13,837 nucleotides of DNA from an uncultured Collinsella sp. (GTDB taxonomy: Bacteria > Actinomycetota > Coriobacteriia > Coriobacteriales > Coriobacteriaceae). Both the position numbers and the translations under genes were made by a program. Where the stretch lies: contig CABSMV010000047.1 of the NCBI GenBank assembly GCA_902478935.1, positions 1 to 13,837 on the forward strand. Reading direction: 5' to 3'. Position 1 is the first letter of the stretch. Every line of letters begins with the position of its first letter. Of the stretch, positions 1 to 4,769 are shown one piece after another. Below the pieces are notes generated by a model, which worked only from the letters and a program-made list of their open reading frames with translations, did no database searches and was not told where the DNA came from.

Positions 1-48
1 TCTACACCCTAGAGTTCGTCGGCAGCGTCAGATGTGTATAAGAGACAG
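1..48 (+). other. Illumina/Nextera adapter left on the contig end (not genomic)
   Basis: Bases 1-7 (TCTACAC) match the 3' end of the Illumina P5 oligo. Bases 8-15 (CCTAGAGT) sit where the i5 index belongs and match, from memory, Nextera index S516. Bases 16-29 (TCGTCGGCAGCGTC) are the Nextera read-1 adapter, and 30-48 are the 19-bp Tn5 mosaic end, AGATGTGTATAAGAGACAG. The order is exactly that of a sequenced library molecule, so this is untrimmed adapter fused to genomic DNA that begins at about base 49. Peptides beginning MCIRDS or MYKRQ that read out of it are artefacts. Confidence 0.98.
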
Positions 49-49
49 C

Positions 50-298
50 GCCTATGTCGGCCGTCACAGTGCTGTGTTCCCCGAGGATACTGCCCGTATC
101 TCGCGCGAGAGCATCGAGCGGGCCGAGGCTATTGCCGCCGGCATTATGGAAAACCGTCGTCACGAGCGCGTCAATCAGATCCTCGAGGAAGAGATCGAGC
201 GCCTGCAGTCCTCAACCGCCAAGCGTACGGGCCGTGCCTATCTGAGCGTTATCGAGGGCGGTACCGCCAGCTTCGCGCCGCTCCGCGCGGAGGCATAA
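50..298 (+). CDS. 3' fragment of an unrecognised protein gene (5' end missing)
   Basis: This open frame enters from the adapter junction and ends at TAA 296-298, leaving 82 residues. The genuine start is off the contig, and the apparent ATG at base 32 lies inside the adapter. The fragment is strongly charged and helical, with residues such as ESIERAEAIAAGIMENRR followed by an ILEEEIERLQ stretch that could form a coiled coil. The tail is looser and ends in RAEA. I see no signal, membrane segment or catalytic motif, and I do not recognise the family. It is probably coding because it stays open on the same strand as the VanZ gene, and its stop is only 7 bases before that start, as in an operon. 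It could be the C-terminus of an enzyme or of a regulator; the sequence does not decide. Confidence 0.6.
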   Translation, partial: AYVGRHSAVFPEDTARISRESIERAEAIAAGIMENRRHERVNQILEEEIERLQSSTAKRTGRAYLSVIEGGTASFAPLRAEA

Positions 299-305
299 CT
301 TCTGC

Positions 306-755
306 ATGGTTAAGATCAATCGAAAATGGGCGGTTGTAACCTGCCTGATGGCGCTCTTGATCTGGGGCAATTCGCTGGTTCCCGGCTCGGGGTCGGGCTC
401 GCTGAGCCTAACGGTTATGGGAGCTATCCGCGGTTTCCTGCACAGCGTGGGACTTCCATATGAATGGGTGACCAACTTTGTTGTTCGCAAGTGCGCGCAT
501 TTTACCGAGTATATGGTGCTCGGCATCTTGGCAACGCACGCCTTTGATTTTGAGGGCCGGCGCACCTTTGACGTGCTGCTGCCCACGGCGGTGTTCCTGC
601 TGCTGATTCCCTCGATCGACGAGACGATTCAGCTCTTTGTGCCGGGACGCGCCGGCATGATCACCGATGTGATGATCGACTGCTGTGGAGCGGCAACGGG
701 CGTTGTGCTCCGATATCTCTTACGGTCGCTGATGTGCGCTAAAAAGGCCGCCTAG
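306..755 (+). CDS. VanZ-family membrane protein
   Basis: This 149-residue protein has the VanZ-like signature. A hydrophobic N-terminal segment (about residues 9-25) is followed by R61-K-x-A-H65-x-x-E-Y69, a hydrophobic stretch (about 91-102), D105-E-x-x-Q109-x-F-x-P-G-R115, and D121-V-x-x-D125-x-x-G128 leading into a last hydrophobic helix. Length and motif order fit the family. VanZ confers low-level teicoplanin resistance in the Tn1546 cluster, but most chromosomal homologues have no defined role, and there are no vanHAX genes here, so resistance should not be assumed. The start lies 7 bases after the upstream stop. A GGAGG at 289-293 is 12 bases away, rather long, so translation may depend partly on coupling. 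The stop codon sits inside the left arm of the following terminator. Confidence 0.88.
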   Translation: MVKINRKWAVVTCLMALLIWGNSLVPGSGSGSLSLTVMGAIRGFLHSVGLPYEWVTNFVVRKCAHFTEYMVLGILATHAFDFEGRRTFDVLLPTAVFLLLIPSIDETIQLFVPGRAGMITDVMIDCCGAATGVVLRYLLRSLMCAKKAA

Positions 756-786
756 GACGTATTGTTTGGTCCTAGGCGGCCTTTTT
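741..786. terminator. Bidirectional intrinsic terminator between vanZ-like gene and fructokinase
   Basis: Arms 741-758 and 769-786 form an uninterrupted 18-bp stem around a 10-base loop. The left arm begins AAAAAGGCCGCC and the right arm ends GGCGGCCTTTTT, so there is a U-tract in both directions. It ends the plus-strand VanZ gene, whose stop lies in the left arm, and lies about 80 bp beyond the end of the convergent fructokinase gene. Confidence 0.95.
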
Positions 787-868
787 ATTTGAGGGCTTAT
801 ATGAGGCGTGGTGGCGTCGTTCCGTAGGTCGGATTTGCCGGGCGCGCCACGCCCTGTGGGTGCGTCTG

Positions 869-1759
869 CTACTGAAGCGCCTGTGCGCCCAGGGCCAGGC
901 AGCCCATAATGCCCTGCTTGCCCTCGAGGCTGTTGTTGACGATGTAGTTATCGATGTCGTTGACCTCGGGCGTGACGATATAGCCGTTGAGCATCTCGGC
1001 ACACTTTTTGCGTGCGAGCGGCACGATGGGGGCGTGGTCGGCCACACCGCCGCCGATGATGATCTTTTGCGGCGCGTAGCACAGCGTGTAGGTCATGAGC
1101 GCCTGTGCTAGATAGCCTGCGAGCAGGTCCATGGCCTCTGGGTCATCGGCCATGTCTCCGGCGCTCTTGCCATCCCAGCGCTTTTTAACGCCGGGGCCGG
1201 CGATGAGGCCCTCGAGGCAGTTGTCATGGAAGGGGCAAGCGCTATGCTCGCCGATGGTGTCGCGCGGGTCGCGCGTGACCAGGATGTGGCCGGCCTCGGG
1301 ATGCATCATGCCGTGCACGAGCTTACCGCCCGAGAGCACGCCGGCGCCCACACCGGTGCCGATGGTCAGGTAGACCACGTCCGTGAGGCCCTGGGCGCAA
1401 CCAAAGGTGACCTCGCCCAAGCAGGCAACGTTGACGTCGGTGTCGTAGCCGCAGGGAATATTGAGCTCGTTTTGGATGGTGCCCAGCAGGTCGAAGTAGC
1501 GCCATGCCGTTTTGGGCGTCTCCAGGATCTTGCCGTATTGGGGCGAGGCAGGGTTGACTGCGGTGGGTCCAAAGGCGCCGATGCCCAGCGCGGCGATGCC
1601 CTTGTTCGCAAACCATGCATTGACGGCCTCAACGGTCTCCTGCGGGGTCGTGGTCGCGATCTGCTCACGCTCCAGGACCGTACCGTCTGCATAGCCCGTG
1701 GCGCAGACCATCTTGGTGCCGCCGGCCTCGAGCGCTCCGATAAGCTGCTGTTCTGCCAT
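869..1759 (-). CDS. ROK-family fructokinase
   Basis: This 296-residue sugar kinase has the actin-like ATPase fold and probably phosphorylates fructose with ATP to fructose 6-phosphate in the cytoplasm. Visible motifs are the N-terminal phosphate loop E-A-G-G-T-K (11-16), G-I-G-A-F-G-P (59-65), the T-D-V-N segment with the likely catalytic base D108, the second phosphate loop G-T-G-V-G-A-G (134-140) and the H-P-E-A-G-H segment ending at H158. C175-P-F-H178-D-N-C181 with H158 would make the zinc site; this His-Cys-His-Cys form, rather than the usual CxCGxxGCxE, is typical of the Bacillus YdhR/GmuE fructokinase branch. Length fits that branch (about 300). An AGAGAGGA ribosome site precedes the ATG. 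No sugar transporter or hydrolase gene lies beside it, so it is probably a stand-alone housekeeping kinase. Mannose or glucose as substrates cannot be excluded. Confidence 0.9.
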   Translation of the reverse strand: MAEQQLIGALEAGGTKMVCATGYADGTVLEREQIATTTPQETVEAVNAWFANKGIAALGIGAFGPTAVNPASPQYGKILETPKTAWRYFDLLGTIQNELNIPCGYDTDVNVACLGEVTFGCAQGLTDVVYLTIGTGVGAGVLSGGKLVHGMMHPEAGHILVTRDPRDTIGEHSACPFHDNCLEGLIAGPGVKKRWDGKSAGDMADDPEAMDLLAGYLAQALMTYTLCYAPQKIIIGGGVADHAPIVPLARKKCAEMLNGYIVTPEVNDIDNYIVNNSLEGKQGIMGCLALGAQALQ

Positions 1760-1797
1760 AGTATTCCTCTCTCTGGGACGAGTTGCTCCGTGACTAA

Positions 1798-1826
1798 AGT
1801 ATAGGGCTCTAAACCATTTAAGAAAG
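1798..1826 (-). promoter_or_regulatory. Candidate promoter of the fructokinase gene
   Basis: On the minus strand, TATACT (1798-1803) is a good -10 box about 40 bp before the ATG at 1759. The -35 region about 17 bp upstream (CTTTCT, 1821-1826) matches the consensus poorly. The terminator of the preceding aminotransferase lies just upstream, so the kinase needs its own promoter in this interval. Confidence 0.35.
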
Positions 1827-1832
1827 CGCTAT

Positions 1833-1878
1833 AAAAAGAAGAAGCCTCGCAACGTGGCGGGCGGTGCGGGGCTTCTTT
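1833..1878 (-). terminator. Intrinsic terminator of the aminotransferase gene
   Basis: Arms 1839-1851 and 1865-1877 pair over 13 bp, including one G-U pair, around a 13-base loop. On the minus strand the hairpin is followed by a run of U (complement of 1833-1837). It lies 26 bp beyond the aminotransferase stop and separates that gene from the fructokinase. Confidence 0.88.
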
Positions 1879-1903
1879 GGTTGCTTTAGTTGCCGGGCCG
1901 TCC

Positions 1904-3085
1904 TTACCCGCGCGGCTTGATTTTATCACGTAGCGACTTGAGGTTCTCCAGTGCCGCGTTAAGCGTCTCATCCCGCTTGGCAAAGTGGAAACGAATCAGA
2001 TGGTTGACGGGCTCGCGGAAGAAGCTCGAGCCGGGCACGGCGCCCACGCCCACCTTGGATGCGAGGTCCTCGCAGAATTCGAGGTCGCTGTCATAGCCAA
2101 ACTCAGAGATGTCCATCATGACGTAGTAGGCGCCCTGCGGCACGTTATGCTCAAGACCGATGCTATCGAGCCCCTGGCAGAACAAGTCGCGTTTGGCGGT
2201 GTAGAGGTCGAGGACCTCATCGTAATAGCTGTCGTCGAAGTTGAGGGCGGTGACAACGGCTTCCTGCAGGGGAGCGGCGGCACCCACGGTGAGAAAGTCG
2301 TGGACCTTCTTGATACGCTCGGTGATCTGGGCCGGGGCGATGGTGTAGCCCAGGCGCCAACCGGTGATGGAGTACGTCTTAGACAGCGAGCTGCAGCTGA
2401 TGGTTCGCTCGAACATGCCGGGCAGCGTGGCCATATAGACGTGCTCGTGGGGCGCGTAGACGATGTGCTCGTATACCTCGTCGGTAATGCAGTAGGCGTC
2501 GTACTTTTTGCAGAGGTCGGCGATGAAGGTGAGCTCCTCGCGCGTAAAGACCTTGCCGCAAGGGTTGGAAGGGTTGCACAGGACGATGGCCTTGGGGTCG
2601 TTGTCGCGGAAGGCTGCCTCGAGCGTCTCGCGGTCAAAGTCGAACGTGGGCGGGTTGAGCGGCACATAGATGGGCTCGGCACCCGAGAGAATGGTGTCAG
2701 CGCCGTAGTTCTCGTAGAACGGCGAGAAGATGACGACCTTGTCTCCGGGGTTCGTAACCGTCATCATGGCGGCCATCATGGCCTCGGTGGAGCCGCAGGT
2801 GACCACGATATTCTGGTTGGGGTCGATCGGCATGCCCATAAAGTGCTCCTGTTTGGCGGCGAGCGCCTCGCGCATGGCCTGGGAGCCCCAGGTAATGGAG
2901 TACTGGTGGTAGAGCGGCTTGGGGTCGGCGGCGATGGTGCTCAGGCTGTTGAGCAGCTGCGCCGGAGGATCGAAGTCGGGGAAGCCCTGCGACAGGTTGA
3001 CGGCATCGTACTTATTGGAGATGCGTGTCATGCGGCGGATGACCGAATCGGTAAATGTTGCCGTGCGGTTGGAGAGTTCTTTCAT
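1904..3085 (-). CDS. PLP-dependent aminotransferase, fold type I (class I/II)
   Basis: This 393-residue enzyme transfers an amino group between an amino acid and a 2-oxo acid using pyridoxal phosphate. The N-terminal N-L-S-Q-G-F-P-D-F (30-38) is typical of the branch holding methionine aminotransferase YbdL and glutamine/kynurenine transaminases. Other landmarks are G-S-T-E (98-101) in the phosphate-binding region, N-P-S-N-P-C-G (171-177), the cofactor-ring aspartate and tyrosine in T-D-E-V-Y-E (D202, Y205), the Schiff-base lysine K236 in S-L-S-K-T-Y-S, R244 in G-W-R-L-G-Y and the substrate-carboxylate arginine R365. The length is normal and nothing is missing. The amino-acid specificity is not readable; aspartate, methionine or aromatic donors are all possible. 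AAAGGA precedes the ATG by about 6 bases. It is transcribed divergently from the tRNA operon and ends at its own terminator. Confidence 0.9.
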   Translation of the reverse strand: MKELSNRTATFTDSVIRRMTRISNKYDAVNLSQGFPDFDPPAQLLNSLSTIAADPKPLYHQYSITWGSQAMREALAAKQEHFMGMPIDPNQNIVVTCGSTEAMMAAMMTVTNPGDKVVIFSPFYENYGADTILSGAEPIYVPLNPPTFDFDRETLEAAFRDNDPKAIVLCNPSNPCGKVFTREELTFIADLCKKYDAYCITDEVYEHIVYAPHEHVYMATLPGMFERTISCSSLSKTYSITGWRLGYTIAPAQITERIKKVHDFLTVGAAAPLQEAVVTALNFDDSYYDEVLDLYTAKRDLFCQGLDSIGLEHNVPQGAYYVMMDISEFGYDSDLEFCEDLASKVGVGAVPGSSFFREPVNHLIRFHFAKRDETLNAALENLKSLRDKIKPRG

Positions 3086-3145
3086 GCCGGTCCTTTCGAG
3101 GATTTGCAGTGGGGCAAGTTTACTCCTATGGAACCGGTGGGAATT

Positions 3146-3164
3146 GCTCGAAACGCGCTCGAAA
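3146..3164. repeat. Short direct repeat GCTCGAAA x2 between aminotransferase and tRNA operon
   Basis: GCTCGAAA occurs at 3146-3153 and again at 3157-3164, an 11-bp period of about one helical turn. It lies 60-80 bp upstream of the aminotransferase start and on the upstream side of the tRNA promoter, a plausible protein-binding site. No regulator is identified. Confidence 0.4.
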
Positions 3165-3169
3165 AACTC

Positions 3170-3224
3170 TTTTCAAAATTCTTGAAAATTGGGGCTTGCA
3201 TCGCGTGGCGTTCCTTGCAATAAT
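3170..3224 (+). promoter_or_regulatory. Promoter with AT-rich UP-like element for the tRNA-His/tRNA-Lys operon
   Basis: TTGCAT (3196-3201) and AATAAT (3219-3224, five of six consensus bases) are separated by 17 bp, which predicts a start near 3231, about 20 bases before the tRNA-His gene. Immediately upstream, 3170-3190 is a pure A/T-rich block containing the inverted repeat TTTTCAA-N5-TTGAAAA (3170-3176 and 3182-3188). It falls at about -41 to -61, where UP elements of stable-RNA promoters bind the RNA polymerase alpha subunits. The surroundings are GC-rich, so the block stands out. Confidence 0.65.
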
Positions 3225-3250
3225 AGTCGAGCGCGAAGCGCACAGGACAC

Positions 3251-3328
3251 GGTGGGTGTAGCTCAGTTGGCTAGAGCGACGGGTTGTGGTCCCGTAGGTC
3301 GAGGGTTCGAGTCCCTTTACCCACCCCA
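3251..3328 (+). tRNA. tRNA-His (anticodon GTG)
   Basis: The full cloverleaf is visible. The acceptor strand GTGGGTG (3252-3258) pairs with TACCCAC (3318-3324), with one G-T pair. The D-arm has GCTC/GAGC stems. The anticodon stem ACGGG/CCCGT encloses the loop TTGTGGT with anticodon GTG. The T-arm loop is TTCGAGT. The extra G at 3251 opposite C73 (3325) is the G-1 identity element of histidine tRNA, and CCA (3326-3328) is encoded in the DNA. It is the first gene of the tRNA operon. Confidence 0.97.
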
Positions 3329-3350
3329 GTTCTTGCTTCGTGTTGATATC

Positions 3351-3426
3351 GGGTCGTTAGCTCAGTTGGTAGAGCAGGGGACTCTTAATCCCAAGGTCCA
3401 GGGTTCGAACCCCTGACGGCCCACCA
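3351..3426 (+). tRNA. tRNA-Lys (anticodon CTT), copy 1
   Basis: The acceptor GGGTCGT pairs with ACGGCCC, including one T-G pair. The D-stem is GCTC/GAGC, the anticodon loop CTCTTAA carries anticodon CTT, the T-loop is TTCGAAC, and CCA is encoded (76 nt). The first anticodon-stem position is a G27-A43 mismatch, shared by all three copies. It is separated from tRNA-His by 22 bases and is likely co-transcribed with it. Confidence 0.97.
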
Positions 3427-3469
3427 CACGATATCTCCTCTAAAGTCCGCCATAACGGACTTTAGCTTT

Positions 3470-3545
3470 GGGTCGTTAGCTCAGTTGGTAGAGCAGGGGA
3501 CTCTTAATCCCAAGGTCCAGGGTTCGAACCCCTGACGGCCCACCA
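3470..3545 (+). tRNA. tRNA-Lys (anticodon CTT), copy 2
   Basis: The sequence is identical to copy 1 over all 76 bases, including the encoded CCA. It begins exactly 119 bp after copy 1, and the spacer on its 3' side is also identical, so it is a precise tandem duplication. Confidence 0.97.
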
Positions 3546-3588
3546 CACGATATCTCCTCTAAAGTCCGCCATAACGGACTTTAGCTTT

Positions 3589-3664
3589 GGGTCGTTAGCT
3601 CAGTTGGTAGAGCAGGGGACTCTTAATCCCAAGGTCCAGGGTTCGACCCCCTGACGGCCCACCA
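3589..3664 (+). tRNA. tRNA-Lys (anticodon CTT), copy 3, with a T-loop change
   Basis: This copy is again 119 bp downstream and identical to copies 1 and 2 except for one base: the T-loop reads TTCGACC instead of TTCGAAC (tRNA position 59, A to C). Position 59 is not normally essential, so the gene should still work. It is the last gene of the operon and the one next to dinD. Confidence 0.95.
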
Positions 3665-3673
3665 AAGCATGTT

Positions 3674-3704
3674 AAAGCGACTGGCTTAGGCTGGTCGCTT
3701 TTTT
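3674..3704 (+). terminator. Intrinsic terminator of the tRNA operon
   Basis: AAAGCGAC (3674-3681) pairs with GTCGCTTT (3694-3701), and the inner bases extend the stem around a TTAG loop. A run of six T (3699-3704) follows. On the other strand the tract is only UUU, so it may also weakly end dinD, which stops 44 bp away. Confidence 0.9.
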
Positions 3705-3747
3705 GTTAACCTCGCATGGGGTCGAACCCGAAAGGGCGCGGCCGCTT

Positions 3748-4608
3748 TCACAGATTGAGTCTACCCTGGGGATCGGTGAAACCGTCAGTACCCTCCTTGA
3801 GTTTCTTCTCGTCTGCCTTCACGCGACGCTCGAGCTTTTTTGTATCCTCGGCAGGCGGTAGGTTCTCGGGAACAATTCCGCGGTCGATGAGGCTGCCACG
3901 CACGCTCGTGTTGTTCTCGACGTGTTCTTGTTTGATCTGGTCCAGACCGTACAAGTCGTGTTCCTCGGCGTTGAAGGCCGTCATCGAGTTCGTGAGGTCC
4001 TTTGCTTTGATGAGGACATCGGCTAACCTGTCCGCCAATGCCGCGCTCTTGGGTACGCCGAGCTGCTGCTTCATTTCCGCCGTGCTTCTGCCGCCGAATA
4101 ACGCCTCATCGCCCTTCGACTTGATGATCGCGAATCCTTTGGAGTCCACGCCGCGTTTGAACGCAATACCCGAGAGCTGTTTCTCTGAATCGGATAGCGA
4201 GTGGCGCGCCTGCAAGCGCTGAATCTCTGCGAAGCGCTGCTCTATGAGCTCTTGGCGGCGCGTCTGCACGGCAAAGTATGCCTGGGCGAGCGCGATCTCT
4301 GGCTTGTTTGAATCTCCGTTCTGTGCGATTAAATAGCATGCATAGCGCGTAAGTTTGTAGTCTTTAACCGCGCGAGCGGCGACACCGGCAGTTACCATTT
4401 TCGTGGTGTCACGAAAATGGGAATCAACTGGAGTTTTGTTTGTTTCGCACGAGACTTTTGCCCTCTTAACAACTTCGGCGAAGTTCTCCCATCGAGTGTA
4501 CCCCATGGGTTCCATTAAATCGCGTGCGAGCCAATACTCAACGCCGTCTTCCACATGGGCGTAGCTGTCAAGTTCGACACGCCATTTCTCGATATCCCTG
4601 CTGTCCAT
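3748..4608 (-). CDS. dinD: DinD-family DNA-damage-inducible protein
   Basis: This 286-residue protein matches the DinD family along its length (E. coli DinD is about 274). Residues 26-51 hold the L-A-R-D-L-x-x-x-x-G-Y-x-x-W-x-N-F block followed by V-V-K-R-A-K. H-F-R-D-T-T-K-M follows (64-71), then L-T-R-Y-A-C-Y-L-I-A-Q-N-G-D (86-99) and Y-F-A-V-Q-T-R-R-Q-E (111-120). The C-terminal half is helical with a lysine-rich end. In E. coli, DinD is an SOS-induced protein that binds RecA and dissociates RecA filaments. AGGAGG (4613-4618) sits just before the ATG. No clear LexA box of the GAAC-N4-GTTC type is visible upstream. The gene lies directly behind a tRNA-Lys array, seems less GC-rich than its neighbours, and has no functional relatives nearby, which suggests acquisition by transfer. 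Confidence 0.9.
   Translation of the reverse strand: MDSRDIEKWRVELDSYAHVEDGVEYWLARDLMEPMGYTRWENFAEVVKRAKVSCETNKTPVDSHFRDTTKMVTAGVAARAVKDYKLTRYACYLIAQNGDSNKPEIALAQAYFAVQTRRQELIEQRFAEIQRLQARHSLSDSEKQLSGIAFKRGVDSKGFAIIKSKGDEALFGGRSTAEMKQQLGVPKSAALADRLADVLIKAKDLTNSMTAFNAEEHDLYGLDQIKQEHVENNTSVRGSLIDRGIVPENLPPAEDTKKLERRVKADEKKLKEGTDGFTDPQGRLNL
4395..4420. repeat. Perfect 11-bp inverted repeat inside dinD
   Basis: CCATTTTCGTG (4395-4405) and CACGAAAATGG (4410-4420) form a perfect stem with a 4-base loop, GTGT. It lies in the codons for the conserved H-F-R-D-T-T-K-M segment of DinD. Confidence 0.85.
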
Positions 4609-4636
4609 ATCTCCTCCTCGCTGGTCTATTTTCTAT

Positions 4637-4666
4637 GCGGGCTTTGCCCGCTCTATATTCAGAATA
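4637..4666. promoter_or_regulatory. Small hairpin and palindrome upstream of dinD
   Basis: GCGGGC-TTT-GCCCGC (4637-4651) can form a 6-bp hairpin in the dinD leader, and TATTC-A-GAATA (4656-4666) is a short perfect palindrome just upstream of it. Either could be part of the promoter/operator of dinD, but I cannot assign a regulator or firm -10 and -35 boxes. Confidence 0.3.
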
Positions 4667-4691
4667 AGGATACGCTGTCGTGCGGACACGA

Positions 4692-4727
4692 ATGGGCCCC
4701 GTGCTGCTTCAAGCTCACGGGGCCCAT
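4692..4727 (-). terminator. Hairpin downstream of the flavoprotein gene (no U-tract)
   Basis: ATGGGCCCCGTG (4692-4703) pairs perfectly over 12 bp with 4716-4727 around a 12-base loop. It lies 43 bp beyond the flavoprotein stop and upstream of dinD. There is no U run on either side, so it is not a textbook intrinsic terminator; it may protect the 3' end or act with a factor. Confidence 0.55.
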
Positions 4728-4769
4728 GGATATCGATTGATTGTGTTCTGCTTTAGATAGGTGTCCGGT

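Larger units (their letters stand above)
3351..3664 (+). repeat. 119-bp tandem repeat (tRNA-Lys plus spacer), 2.6 units
   Basis: Units start at 3351, 3470 and 3589. Each of the first two units is a tRNA-Lys gene plus a 43-bp spacer; the third has the tRNA only and then diverges into the terminator. The two spacers are identical and hold a perfect 10-bp hairpin, CTAAAGTCCG / CGGACTTTAG with a 6-base loop (3440-3465 and 3559-3584). It is followed only by CTTT, so it resembles a weak terminator or an RNA-processing structure. Confidence 0.95.

Noticed and set aside
32..339. Open frames starting MCIRDS and MYKRQ
   Set aside because: Their start codons lie in the Nextera adapter. Only the frame ending at 298 is kept, as a 5'-truncated gene from the genomic boundary.
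306..755. VanZ-like gene as a glycopeptide resistance determinant
   Set aside because: No van ligase, dehydrogenase or dipeptidase genes are nearby, and most chromosomal VanZ-family proteins have no demonstrated resistance role.
3351..3664. Regular repeats with spacers, considered as a CRISPR-like array
   Set aside because: The repeats are tRNA-Lys genes and the spacers are identical to each other, the opposite of CRISPR spacers.
4692..4727. The 12-bp perfect hairpin as a standard intrinsic terminator
   Set aside because: It lacks a U-tract on both strands, so it is listed only as a hairpin with a possible termination or protection role.
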